Assembly: GCF_030445035.2 (NCBI RefSeq)
Contig: NC_080702.1
Coordinates: 10,982,029 to 11,046,028, forward strand
DNA: 64,000 nucleotides
From: Dasypus novemcinctus
Taxonomy: Eukaryota > Chordata > Mammalia > Cingulata > Dasypodidae
Reading direction: 5' to 3'
The position numbers and the translations under genes were made by a program. Below are positions 47,527 through 59,605 of this stretch, one piece after another. Within the stretch, counting starts at the first letter, position 1. Each line of letters opens with the position of its first letter. The notes beneath the pieces were generated by a model. That model was not told where the DNA came from and searched no databases. It worked only from the letters and a program-made list of their open reading frames with translations.

Positions 47527-49025
47527 CTTTTTTTTTTTTTTTTGGTCTTTATTTTTTGAATGTTACATTCAAAAAACATGAGGTCCCCATTTACACGCCA
47601 TCCCCCTCACCCCACTCCTCCCTCCCCCCAAAACAACAACCTCCTCCATCATCATGAGACATTCACTGCATTTGGTGAATACATCTCTGAGCACTGCTGC
47701 ACCTCATGGTCAATGGTTCACATCATAGTCCACACTCTCCCACAGTCCACCCAGTGGGCCATAGGAGGACATACAATGTCTGGTAACTGTCGCTGCAGTA
47801 CCACCCAGGACAACTCCAACCCCCCAAAATGCCCCCACATCACATCTCTTCCTCCCACTCCCTACCCCCAGCAGCCACCATGGCCACTTTCTCCACACCA
47901 GTGCCACATTTTCTTTGATTACTAATCACAATAGTTCATGAATAGAATATCAGTAAGTCCACTCTACCCCATACTCTATTACTCCATCCTGTGGACCTTA
48001 GAATGGTTGTGTCCACTCCACATCTATATCGAGAGGGGGCTTAGATTCCATATGGATGCTGGATGCGATTCTCCTGCTTTCAGTTCTAGGCACTCTTGGC
48101 TTCCTGGTGTGGTGGTTGAACTTCTTCACCTCCATGTTAGCTGAGTGGGGTAAGTCCAATAAAGCAGAGTGTAGGAGTTGCAATATGTTGAGTCTCAGGG
48201 CCTGGTTATCACATGGTCAGTCCAGAGATTCAGGTCCCCTGGGTATACATTAAACCCAGCACCAACTACAGTTCTGGTAAAAGTAACAGGAGAGGCTTAT
48301 GGGCAGAGATCACATCTGAGTCCAGCTCCATCACACAGAAACACAAACTCCTAAGTGGGGCCAACTGACATGGCACTGAACTCCATCTGCCATGATCATA
48401 GAACCTGTGGGTCTCTGTAGCCCTCAGAAGAACCAATACCTGGGGTTGTATCTACTTTATCTGTCTCTGGGACTCTGCTCAGCTGTGCATAAGGGCAACC
48501 CCTCTAATAATCTCCTGGCTCTTTTTGGAGACTCACAGCCATATAAACTCATTTGTCCTTTCCATTTCCCCCTTTTATTCAGGTCAAAAAGCATTTTTAA
48601 CTCCTGGTATTATATGTAGACTGAAATATTCTGCTGGTCCAAGTTGACCCTTTTATTCAAGGTCATTTTCTAGTTGCATCATCAGCTGGTACTTGGTAGT
48701 AGTCCCTCAGCACCAGGGAGGCTCATCCCCGGGAGTTATGTCCCACGCTAGGGGGAAGGCCACACATTTACATGGCTTTGAGTCTGGCCACATTTGAGCT
48801 ACACGGAGGCTCTCAGGAGGTAACTCTTAGGTACCCTGCAGCTCTAGGCCTTGTTCTTATTTCAGGTGCACAGGCTCACAAGCATAGTCATTAGTATGAA
48901 GGGCTCATTGCTGGACCTTCCTTCTATTTTGGCCTTTGCCATTGGACTTGGGGGATTGTTGCTGTTCCTTTAGGGACTGAGATAGAGCTCCCCTGGCTAG
49001 GAACTTAGCACTACCTCACTTTAAC
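47527..49025 (-). mobile_element. LINE-1 3'-UTR copy (reverse orientation), 1.5 kb
   Basis: Poly-T at 47521-47543, then 'gaatgttacattcaaaaaacatgaggtcccc', a C-rich tract, 'cctcctccatcatcatgagac', 'ttggtgaatacatctctgagc', 'cacactctcccacagtcc'. It continues through the segments matching 45.3-46.4 kb in reverse: 'gatggtcag'-type, 'cagctggtacttgg', 'ggctcatccccgggag', 'gtcccacgctag', 'ggaggtaactcttagg'. It ends near 'gcactacctcactttaac'. It is truncated before ORF2. It lies directly upstream of the OR pseudogene at 49.25 kb. Confidence 0.82.
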
Positions 49026-49230
49026 AGGCTTTAATAATGAGTTCCCAGAAAACACTGTAATTGAAATTATTCATGATTTTCTAAGAAGAGGCATTAGACT
49101 GAATGGTATATGGACCACAGCAAGGGCAAAATGAGTAGTTTGGACAAATAGGTCTCCATGATCTCTCTGTTCTTACATTTTCTGATTCTCAGGTAAACTG
49201 TTCCAAACTTCTTATTTTTGTCTTAGCAGA
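49026..49230. promoter_or_regulatory. 5' flank of OR pseudogene with splice-acceptor-like site
   Basis: The last bases before the coding remnant read 'cttatttttgtcttagcag' (49211-49229), a pyrimidine-rich tract followed by CAG. It lies 20 bp upstream of the ATG, as expected for the acceptor joining an untranslated exon to an OR coding exon. The donor exon is not identified. Confidence 0.5.
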
Positions 49231-49249
49231 TGATGTTCCCCCTAGAGGT

Positions 49250-50182
49250 ATGGGAAGGGCCAATGATAGCTCCCCCATGGGTTTCATCCTTCTGGGCTTC
49301 TCAGACCGCCCTCACCTAGAGGCTGTGCTCTCTGTAGTTGTCCTTTTCTTCTCTCTCCTGACACTTGAGGGAAACTTCATCATCATCATCATCTCATACC
49401 TGGATCCTCTTCTCCACACCCCCATGTACTTTTTCCTAAGAAACCTCTCCTTCCTGGACCTCTGCTTCACCATTAGCCATGCCCCTCAAACCCTAGTTAA
49501 GCAGGGAGGACCAGAGAAGACCATCACTTATGGAGGTTGTGTGGTCCAACTCTACACCTCTCTAGCCCTGGGCTCTACAGAGTGCATCCTTTTGGCTGTG
49601 ATGGCCTTCGATCGCTTTGTTGCTGTCTGCAAACCCTTACCCTATGTAATCTTCATGAACATGTGGCTTTGTCAGCAGCTGGCACCTATCTCCTGGAAAA
49701 GTGTTCTGGCCAATTCTTTAATCCATGCTACCTTCATCTTGCAGTTGCCTCTATGTTTGGACAAATAGGTCTTTGGGAAGTATCAGCTCTCCTTAAATTG
49801 GCTGTGTGAACACCACCGTTAATGAATTGGTGCTTTTTGTCATTAGTGCCCTGTTTCTCCTAATCCTTCCAACACTCATCCTTATCTCCTACGGCTTCAT
49901 AACCCAAGCTGTTCTGAGGGTCAAAACAGTGGAGGCAAGATATAAATCCTGTAGCACCTGCTCCTCCCACCTCATTGTGATGAGCATTTCTAATGGCACC
50001 ATCATCTATATGTATCTCCAGCCAAGTGGCAGTTATAGCCAGAACCAAGGCAAATTTATCTCCCTTTTCTACACCATGGTGACTCCCACCTTAAATCCTA
50101 TCATCTGTATTCTAAGGAACAGGATGTGAAGGAGGCTCTGAAAAAACTTCTCTCAGGAAAACTGTATTCCCTCTGGATGTGA
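49250..50182 (+). pseudogene. Olfactory receptor pseudogene, family 2 (OR2B/OR2W-like)
   Basis: Best preserved of the four OR loci. The frame opens at ATG 49250 with an N-terminal NDS glycosylation site and stays open for 172 codons: 'GFILLGFSDRPHLEAVLS', TM1 with GN, 'LHTPMYFFLRNLSFLDLCF', '[30 protein letters not shown]' (DRY as DRF), TM4 and 'LQLPLC'. A loss of about 10 bases follows near 49760 in extracellular loop 2, removing the CGH..VDHF-type segment. A second shift lies near 49803. From 49806 the frame reads 'NTTVNELVLFVISALFLLILPTLILISYGFITQAVLRVK', 'STCSSHLIVM' and 'LNPIICILRN', where NP..Y has become NP..C. A last base loss at about 50126 displaces the tail 'VKEALKKLL', which ends at TGA 50180-50182. 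The full-length remnant is about 930 bp. It is non-functional because of three indels. Confidence 0.93.
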
Positions 50183-52720
50183 TACACATGGAAGGGGTTA
50201 CAAGTCATGTGGTTTTATCCAACTTTTATTTACACAAATTCATGGTTCTTAATTTTACAGCAATTGAATTAGTGCTCCCTTATTTTATCTCATAAGGGCT
50301 TTCCCCCTCTTATCTGTAAATAGGTAAATTGTATATAGGCTTATTTAAGTCAGTATTTGAGACACAGAAAAGAGACCTCTGCATGGTTATGTTATGATAC
50401 TTGCCAGCAAACTTTTATTTCTGCCACTTATTTTCCAATGGTTAAAAAAGTCAAATAGTTGCCAACTGTTTGCCTAGGTAATATTTTTGTTTTTCTTTAA
50501 TTTCATTGAATTCTTCAATTTTTTTTTCAGTCTTCTGCCAAACATGTTTACTTGAAAAATCTCCCATTAAAGCTTCATGCTGCAGAAGAAGAAATTTCTA
50601 TGTTACCTTAACTACAGTAGAAAAATACTGCTCATAGTTCAGATTTATTAAGCAGTAGGATATCATATTAACTATTATTTCCCTTAACCCATTTATCACT
50701 AAGAATTCCTTCCAAGAAGGAGTAAGAGAAACAAAATATAACAAACATGTTATTTTACATAACTTAGTGAATGTATCTGATCATTTGGTCTGCAGTCACT
50801 ACCAGTGTTTGGAAAATACAAACATTTTAAAAGTGAAAAGAATGAAATAATTTTATTCTGTCATTTAATATGTTAGGTGTATAAAAGTAAATGCAATTTA
50901 AAAATGACACTATGTTCTTAATAATGAATATTGTTTAAGGATAATAAAGAAATGTTATTTGTTTCAGCAAAATATATAAAAATCATCTCAGCAAATCAAT
51001 AATATACTACAGATGAGATGAGCTGGCTTGTGATTTATTTTATTTTTTGGAAGTGAATGTACAGACCCCACTTCATAGATACAGTGTTAACCTGTGTTGG
51101 CTGCAGTAAGAATTCTGTGTGTATCTGGGTGATAGTATAGTTGGAAAAGATCATGGTGCACTCAGAAATATTATATAAATAAATAAATAAAGACAAATAT
51201 TATTGGACTGAGAATTTAGTCTTTGTTTCTAGTGTGTTATCTCTTTTAAAAGATTGTGATGAGTTATTTGAAACTTTTTCTGTGTTTTTGTATAATTTAC
51301 AAAAAAGCAGTAACTGTTCATAAATTAAGGTTTTTCTGTTATCAATATAGGCATGAACTAATGTGTATAACATGTTTTAGGTTGAAATGTATTGATTTTA
51401 TTGTTAGAAGGGGGAATAAAACATTATTATAGCAAAAATGAGAACATCATCACACTATGAATATAAAGCAGATAAAACCAACTTTGAAAGAAATAAGTAC
51501 AAGCAACTCATAACTTGTTTTATCAAAAGACAGGGTTGAGCTTTTTCACATTGTCAATAGCTTATAATACAGAAGAACATTAGTTACACAATTGGTTGAT
51601 GCAAGATAATTCATGTTTACATTATTCAAAAGCAATGAGGCACAGAGTAAAAAGTCAACAGCAGGTATACATATGGCATTAATGAGAGACATACTCAACT
51701 AACTTGGATTTTTTTTCCATGGAAATGTCATGTTACATATTATTTTGTGTTATTTGTTGTTGATGTTAGAGATGATGCTGTATGTAACATAGTAAAGATA
51801 AGAATAGTTGCTTTGAGATTAGAAGTAAAAGATTACAAGTCATACAAGTTTTTTATTGCAAGGAAGTAAGATTAGATATAAACTGAAAGGATTTGAACCT
51901 TAATGCTTTATTTCATTCTGACAAATGAACAGAGATTTTGGACTTTCACAACTATAATTCACTAATCTGTATCAGAAATAATGTATATAGTGAATCTAGT
52001 AAATTATATTAAATCAGAATCATAGAGTATTTATTTTTAGGGGGCTCGTGAAGTTACAAACAATGCATTCAAGGAATTGCTTGAAAGCACTGAGGTTTCT
52101 TTCTGTCCATGTCTATGCACTCAGGTGTCATAATTCAGTGAAATCTCATTAGATATTTAATTTAATATCAGGTAGATATATTACTCCAGAGATGAAAATT
52201 CACAAGATTTTGGTGAGGATATAAGTTTTTATTCAGAAGATCAAATTGTGGTACAAATAGTTTCCTTACTATGATGAAAATAAAATCTGCTATATAATCG
52301 ATAATACTTTTCATTAAATGGGTTAAAATTGTGAAGTACTATTTGATCATTCTATAAATATAGCATCTAAACAGATATGTTTTTGGCACAACAGAGAACA
52401 TGAATGACCACAATGAAAGTAGTTGTCTAAGATCTTCTAATCGAATATTGAGACTTCAAGAATATGAATTTGAAATTTTAATGCATTAGACTGCAAACAA
52501 AAGACTTCACTGGGATATCTCTCCATAATTCTAGGTTTTGACCTAGAAATAATCAGAACTCTCCGGAAAATAATCATTAATAATTACTTCCATTTCCAAA
52601 AATATATAAATTTAGGTGATAATTTTCTAAATTTAGTAATAAAAAAGAATACAGGGTAATTACCTTAAACTGTTCTTCATTATGCAAATCAGAGAAACCA
52701 TGATGAAGAAATGATGTCAT
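50183..52720. other. No gene recognised (2.5 kb AT-rich intergenic)
   Basis: The longest stretch in the window without a recognisable repeat or frame. It is very AT-rich, with a short AAAT-type microsatellite at about 51173-51190. Chance frames only. Confidence 0.45.
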
Positions 52721-52724
52721 GCTT

Positions 52725-54355
52725 CTGATTATTTTGTTTATTTTATAGTCTTATTTATGATACATAGATCACACAAAATGTTACATTTAAAAATATAAGA
52801 GGTTCCCTTATATTTCACTCTCCACCCCCACTCCTCCCACATCAACAACCTCTTTCATTAGTATGGCACATCCATTGCATTTGATGAATACATTTTGGAG
52901 CACTGCTACACTGCATGGATTATAGTTTACATTGTAGTTTACACTCTCCCCCTGTACATTTGGTGGGTTATGGAAGGATATAAAATGTTCTGCATCTGTC
53001 CATGCAGTATCATTCTGGACAATTCCAAGTCCTGAAAATTCCTCCATATCACACGTCTTCTTTCCTCTCCCTGTTCCCAGCAACTCCAGTGGCCACTGTC
53101 TCCACATCAATGATACAACTTCTTCCATTGTTAGAGTCACAATAATTCTATAGTAGAAAACCAGTAATTCCACTCTAATACATACTTTATTCCTCAATCC
53201 TGCAGACCCTGGGATAGTGATGTCCACTCCACCTCTAAATTGAGAGGGGATTTGGTTCTTACATGGCTGAAGGATACAATTTTCCTGCTTGAACTTGTAG
53301 ACTCTCTCGGTTCCCTGGTATGGTGGTTGACAATTCTCACTTCCCTGTTAGTTGACCTGGGGAAGTGCAATGAACTGGAGAGTAGATGTTGCAACTCTGC
53401 TAAGGCTCAGGGCCCAGCTGGCACATGGACAGTCCAAAGATTCAAATCTCCTGAACATAAACCAATCCCAGTACCAGTCACAGGTTCAGTAAATGTGACA
53501 GAAGAACCACATGTAGCGAAGTCATATCTGAGTCCAAATACATCACACTCAGGAGCACAAATTCCCAAGTAGGGCCCACTGGCAAGGCACTGAATTCCAG
53601 AGCCATCTGCCATGACTGTAAGGACCTGTGTGTCTCTGTAGCTCTCAGGAGCACCACTATCTGGGGTTTTATCTACTTTGACTGTCTCTGGGGTCTTGCT
53701 GAGATGTTTGTAAGCATGACCCCTTTGATGACCTCCTGACTCATTTTGAAGTCTCTTAGCCATATAAACTCATTTGTCTTTACCATTTCCCCCTTTTATT
53801 CAAGGTCTTTTTCTAGTTGCATCACCAGCTGGTGCTTGGTAGGTAATCCCTTGGTACAGGGAGTCTCATCCCTCGGAGTCATGTCCCACGTTGGGGGAAG
53901 ATAATGCATTTACATGCTGAGTTTGGCTTAGAGAGCAGCCACATTTGAGCAATCTGGAGGTTTGCAGGAGGTAACTCTTAGGAACCCTGCAGCTCTAGGC
54001 CTAGTTGAAATTTCAAGCACACAGGCTCATAAGCATGGTCATCAGTATCAAGGGCACATCACTGGAAAATCCTTCTTCACTGTTCTTTGCCCTTGTACTT
54101 GGGGGATTGTTGCTTTTCCATTGGAGAATGTGGCAGAACTCCCCAGTATGTGAACTCAGCACTCCTTCGGTTGTCCTGTGTAACTCTAACCACTATGACA
54201 ATACCCAAAGAACATCTGAACATATCAACCTACCCTATATGCATACACTGGAGAACTTCCTTCCACCCTGCATCCCCCATCAATGACACCCCACACCAGT
54301 GCTCCTCTCCTGCCATAGTTGAACCCCTCTGTGATCCAAAACTTCTTAAAAAATG
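52725..54355 (-). mobile_element. LINE-1 3'-UTR copy (reverse orientation), 1.6 kb
   Basis: Starts 'gtttattttatagtcttatttatg', 'tacatttaaaaatataagaggttccc', C-rich tract, 'ctcctcccacatcaacaacctc', 'atttgatgaatacattttgg', and proceeds through all segments listed for the 47.5 kb copy. It reaches further 5', including 'ggtttgcaggaggtaactcttagg', 'gaacttccttccaccctgcatc' and 'gacaccccacaccagtgctcc' at about 54.28 kb. The last segment also occurs in the 62.2 kb copy at 63.72 kb, which runs on into sequence that adjoins ORF2 in the L1 at 54.6 kb. Frames of 60-139 codons within it are spurious. Confidence 0.85.
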
Positions 54356-54600
54356 AAGCCTAATATATTGCCAAATTCAATTAGTAGGAAAATGAAATAG
54401 TAATCATAGGTTTAAAGGTTAGAAATATAATACAAAATAGTTTAGAAAATCTAAAGTAAAGTAAAAAATAAATCGGGGTATTAAAAATGAAAAATATAAT
54501 AAAACTTTTTTGACATTTTGCATTTCATCACTGTACATAGGTGTTGCCCTGTATGTACAGTGGCAAGGCAATCTTTCATTTCTTCCTCAGTGTCTTCATG
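54356..54600. other. AT-rich spacer between L1 copies
   Basis: Nothing recognised. Confidence 0.4.
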
Positions 54601-55939
54601 CTTTTTTGAAAAAATTTTTATGTCTTCAAAAAAGTTTTAGGTCACAGTAAAGTCACATATAGAATACAGAGTACTCATGTATACCCAACATGAAACCCTT
54701 TTGGCCTTCACCCCCAATGATCTTTTTACATGTGGATATTACATTTGTTATGACTGATGTACACATATTGAAATATAGCTACTAACCATGGTTCCATTAT
54801 GATTTACATTATGGTTTACTTTAGACTATATACTTTTATAAATTTTTGGTGAAATTTAACATGGCCTGTATCCATCATTGCATGATATGGTGGAACACTT
54901 CCACTGCCCCCAAGTTACACCCTCTTCCATCTATTCTATTCCTCTCTTCCCTCCACTCAGGGATCACAGTGACAACCAAGCCTCAATGCTTGAAGGACAA
55001 GATTCATAGATACTTGCAACAATACTGAGGGGTTGACGCACTAGTTTGTCATCTCCCATTGGGAGCCACCCATGCTCTCAAGAGACACCCTCCCCTCTGT
55101 TTGAGAACATCATACCTCCCCAGGATGGGAGCACATCTTCCTACTCATTGTATGGGTCTCCACCCACTGATAGAACATACTATGACAAAATGAGCACTCA
55201 CTCACTCCATAGAAACCTGTCCCCAGAGCATCCTGTGCCAGATGACCCCCGTCAAAACCCTCAAAGCAATAACCCCTCATAATATTTTCTAAAGAGTTAT
55301 CTCAACATTATAGTTTCAACCATATTCCTGACAATCTCCCATGTTCATCTGCTCCCCCGCAACTGTCCCACCAATTCCGTGGACAATCTGACCTATCCTC
55401 TCAACCCTAGCCCCCCTCAAGTCCACAAAGCCCAACCCAATATTTTCCCTATGCCCACATTTTAATTCTTCACTTCACAACTGCTTACCTCCACTTTACC
55501 ATAGATTTCGCCTGTGTAGGCATCAGCACACAAAATTCCTCTCCCCCTTCCCCTATTTTCTATAAGTCTATCTTCCAGCCTCTAGCTCTCTCAAACAGCT
55601 TGGTTCGCTTAGTTCATATCAGAGAGGTCATGTAGTATTTGTCCTCTAATGTATGGCTTGCTTCGCTTAACATAAGGTCCTCACGATTCATCCATGTTAG
55701 TCCATGTGTTCGTACTGTATTCCTTTTTACAGCTGAGTAGTGTTCCAATGTATGTATATACCACATTTTAGATATCTATTCTTCTGTTGATGGGCATTTG
55801 GGATGATTCCAACTTTGGGCAATAGTGAATAATGTCTCTATGAACACTGGTGTGCATATGTCAGTTTGTGTCCTTGTTTTTAGTTCTTCTGGGTATATAC
55901 CCAGCAGAGGAATTGCTGGGTTATATGGTACATCTATAG

Positions 55940-56206
55940 TTAGTTTTTTGAGGAACCACCAAACTGTCCTCCATAATGACTGGATCCTTCTACATTCTTA
56001 CCAGCAGGGGATGAGGGTTCCCACTCCTCCACATCCTCTCCATACTTGTAGGCCTCTGTTTTTTTAATAACCACCAGTCTAATGAATACAAGATGGTTTC
56101 TCATTGTAGTTTTGATTTGCATTTCCCTAATAGCTAGTGATGTTGAACCTATTTTCATTTGCTTTTTATGCATTTGTATTTCTTCTTTGGAGAAGCATCT
56201 GTTCAA
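55940..56206 (-). pseudogene. L1 ORF2 C-terminal fragment
   Basis: An open stretch reading MNRCFSKEEIQMHKKQMK...'STSLAIREMQIKTTMRNHLV'. It is a good match to the C-terminal ORF2p segment of mammalian L1 that starts 'MNRHFSKEDIQMA'. It confirms orientation and sets the ORF2 3' end near 55.7 kb. Confidence 0.85.
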
Positions 56207-57551
56207 ATCTCTTATCCAATTTTTTAATGCATTGTTTGTGTTTTTATTTTTTGAGATATATTATTTCTTTATATATGCTAGATAATAGGCTCCTATCAGA
56301 TGTACGGTTACCAATTTTTTTCTCCCTTTGGATAGGCTATCTTTTCACTTTCTGGATAAAATGCTTTTAGGTGCAAAAGGATTTAATTTTGAAGAAGTCC
56401 CATTTATCTATTTTTTCTTTCTCAGCTTTTGCTTTGGGTTTGAAGTTCACGAAGCCATTTCCTCTTACAAGGTCCTGTACATGCTTCTTTACACTGTCTT
56501 CCAAGGACTTTATGGTATTGGCTCTTATATTTAGATCTTTGATCCATCTTGAGTTGATTTTTTATAAGGTGTGAGATGCTATTCTTCTCTCATTCTTTTG
56601 CATTTGTATATCCATTTCTTGAAGCACCAATTGTGAAGATACTATCTCTCCAAGTTGAGTGGATTTGGTGGCCTTGTTGAAAATCAGATGACTGAGTATG
56701 TGAGGATCTATATCAGAATTCTCAGTTCAGTTCCATTGGTCAATATGTCTATCCCTGTGTCAATACCATGCTGCTTTGGCCACTATAGCTTTGTAGTATG
56801 TTTTTAAGTCAGGTAGTGTAATTCCTCCAATTTCATTTTATTTTTCAATATGTCTGTGGCTATTCAGGGCCTCTTTCCTTTCCAAATAAATTTCATAGTT
56901 TTTCCAGTTCATTAAAAATGCTCTGTTGCTTTTTATTGGGATTGCATTAAATCCATAGATCAGTTTGTGTAGATAGACACTCTTGATGAGATTTAATCTT
57001 TCCATTCATGAACAGGGAATATTCTTCCATTTATTTAAGCCTTCTTTTATTTCCTTTAACAGTGCTGTGCAGTATTCTGTGTATAAGTCTTTTACATCTT
57101 TAAATTTATACCTAGATATTTCATTTTTGAATTTACTGTTGTAAATGATATTTTTTCTTGATTTCCTCCTCAGATCACTCATTATTGGTGTACAGAAATG
57201 CTACTTTTTTGTGTGCATTTATCTTATAACCTGTGACTTTACTTAACTTGTTTATAAGTTTTAGAAGTCTTATTGTAGATTTTTCAGGGCTTTTTATGTA
57301 TAGGATCATGTTGTCTGCAAAGAGTGATATTTTGACTTCTTCCTTTTCAATTTGGATGCCTTTTATATCTGTTTCTTGCCTCAGTGCTTGAACAAGTACT
57401 TATAACACAGTGTTAAATAGGAGGGGTGATTGTGGGCATCCTTGTCTTGTTCCTGATCTTAGAAAGAAATATTCTAGGATTTCACCATTGTAAATGATGT
57501 TAGCTGTGCGTTTTTCATATATACCCTTGATCATGTTCAGAAAGTTTCCTT

Positions 57552-57800
57552 CTATTCTGTTCTTTTGCAGTGTTTAATCAGGACAGAAGGCTGTATTTTG
57601 TCAAATGCTTTTTCTGCATCAATAGATATAGTCATTTGATTTTTTTCTTTTGATCTGTTTATGTGGTGTATTACATTGATTGATTTTTTAATGTTGAACC
57701 ATCTTTGCATACAGGGGATGAAACCCACTTGGTCATGGTATAATTTGTTTGATGCACTGTTGAATAAGATTAGCAAGTAATTTGTTGAGGATTTTAGCAT
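57552..57800 (-). pseudogene. L1 ORF2 reverse-transcriptase fragment
   Basis: An 82-codon open stretch with '[26 protein letters not shown]' and '[13 protein letters not shown]', the RT domain around motif A of L1 ORF2p. The first catalytic Asp (in IDAEKAFD) is present. The frame is interrupted on both sides, so no enzyme can be made. Confidence 0.9.
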
Positions 57801-58599
57801 CTAGGTTCATTAGAGAGATTGGTCTGTAATTTTCCTTTCTTGTGGTATTGTCTTTTTTTGGTCTTGGTATTAGAGTAATGTTGGTATCATAGAATGAGAG
57901 AGGCAATGTTCATAATATTTTGATTTTTTGGAATAGTTTATCAAGACTGGTGTTAGTTCTTTCTGAAATGTTTGGTAGAATTCACCTATGAAGCCATCTG
58001 GCCCAGGGATCTTCTTAGTTGGGAGGTTTTAAATGACTGATTCTTTTTCAGTTGTGATTTGTTCATTGATCAATAATTTCTTCTTTCATCAATGGAGGTT
58101 GCTTATGTGTTTCTAGGCATTGGTCCATTTCCTCCAAATTGTGCTTCTTGTTGGCATATAGTTTTTCAAAGTATCCTCTTATGTTACTTTTATTTCTGTG
58201 AGGTCGGTGTTAATATCCCTTTTCTTATTTCTTATTTTTTGTATTTGCATCTTTGATCTTTTTTTCTTTGTTAGACTAGCTAAGGGTTGTCAATTTTATT
58301 GATCTTCTAAATGAACTAGTTCTTTGCTTTATTTTTTTTAGTGCTTTCTTATTTTCTATTTCATTTAGTTATGCTCCGATCTTTGCTATTTCTTTCCTTC
58401 TTCTTCCTTTGGGGTTAGTTTGTGTTATGTTTTGTTTTTTTCTATTTCCTACAAGTGTGCAGTTAGGTCTTTAATTTTAGCTCTTTTTTCTTTTTTGATT
58501 TATGAATTTATGGCTATAAATTTCCCTCTCAGTACAGCTTTTGCTGAATCCCATAAGTTTTGATAGGTTGTGTTGTAATTTTCATTAGTTTCAAGGTAG

Positions 58600-59042
58600 T
58601 TACTGTTTTTTTGGGATTTCCTCCTTGACCCACTGTTTTTCTAAGGGTGTGTTGTTTAAATTCCATATATTTGTTCCTATTCTTGTTCTCTGGTCCTTGC
58701 AGATTTCCAGCTTCTTTCCACTGTGGTCAGAGATACTATTTTGTATGATTACAATCTTTCTGAATTCGTTTATTCTTTCTCTGTGACTTAGCATGTGGTC
58801 TCTCTTGGAGAATGACTCACGTGCACTTGAGAAGAATATCCTGCTGTGTTCGAGTGTAGTGTTCTGAATATGTCTATTAGGTGCAGATCCTCTAATATAG
58901 TATTCAAAGTATTTGTTTCTTTATTGATTCTCTGTTGAAATAGTCTGTCTAATGGTGATAATAAATTTGTTGAGGCATCTAGTCCTTCACTTAGTTTTTC
59001 TAGTTGTTGCCTCATGTATTTTGAGGCAAACTGTTTAGGCAA
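58600..59042 (-). pseudogene. L1 ORF2 endonuclease-to-linker fragments
   Basis: Two overlapping frames. 58788-59042 contains 'LDRLFQQRINKETNTLNTILEDLHLIDIFRTLHSNTAGYS', the endonuclease domain's 'D..DI.RTLHP....Y' region. 58600-58794 continues with 'LSHRERINEFRKI' and 'KKLEICKDQRTRIGTN', the segment following the endonuclease. The frames overlap by a shift at about 58790, a disabling indel. Confidence 0.8.
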
Positions 59043-59605
59043 TTAATATTTATGATTGTTTTTTCTTCTTGATAGATTACCCCATTTACTAATATGTAAT
59101 GTACATCTTTTTCTCTCACAATAGTTTTGTATTTAAAGTGTATTTTGTCTGATATTAGCATAGCTACACCTGTACTGTTTTGGTTATTGTTTACTTATAA
59201 TATTATTTTCCAGACACTTACTTTTAACCTCCTTGAATCCCTGGTTCTAAGGTAGATTTCTTGTAGATAGCATATAACTGGGTCATATTTCCTTATCCAT
59301 TCTGTCAATGTTTCCCTTGACAGGTGAGTTTAATCCATTAACATTCAGTGTTGTTAGTCTCTAGGAATTACTTATATTAACCATGTTTTCTTTAGATTTG
59401 TATATGCTGTATATTGTTTTTATTTCTCTTTTTGTTTTTTTTTTTACATTAGACAGATTATGTTTCTCTAATCTGTCTCTCCTGTTTTTTTTCTTTCAAC
59501 CTGCAGAACATCATTTAGTGTTTCTTGAAGGGCAGGTTTCTTATTGGCACATTCTCTTAGTTTCTGTTTATCTGTGAATATTTTGAACTGTCTGTCATTT
59601 TTGAA

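Larger units (their letters stand above)
54605..59605 (-). mobile_element. LINE-1, reverse orientation, 5 kb, 5'-truncated
   Basis: 3' end and 3'-UTR at about 54.6-55.65 kb ('gttttaggtcacagtaaagtcacat', 'ggcctgtatccatcattgcatg', 'ccatagatttcgcctgtg', 'ggcatcagcacacaa'). ORF2 follows in reverse from 55.65 kb ('cgattcatccatgttagtcc', 'tagctagtgatgttgaac') to the endonuclease region at 58.8-59.2 kb. The inter-ORF segment follows at 59.3-59.6 kb ('taacattcagtgttgttag', 'ttagtttctgtttatctgtg'). Sequence beyond 59.605 kb is not L1, so ORF1 and the 5' UTR are absent. Many stops; inactive. Confidence 0.88.

Noticed and set aside
47521-47543. Long T run as a polymerase III or transcription terminator
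   Set aside because: It is the reverse-complemented A tail of an L1 3'-UTR copy.
52808-53763. Several 66-139 codon frames on both strands
   Set aside because: Inside an L1 3'-UTR copy; equivalent frames recur at 11.7, 38.4, 46.0 and 47.7 kb, following the repeat.
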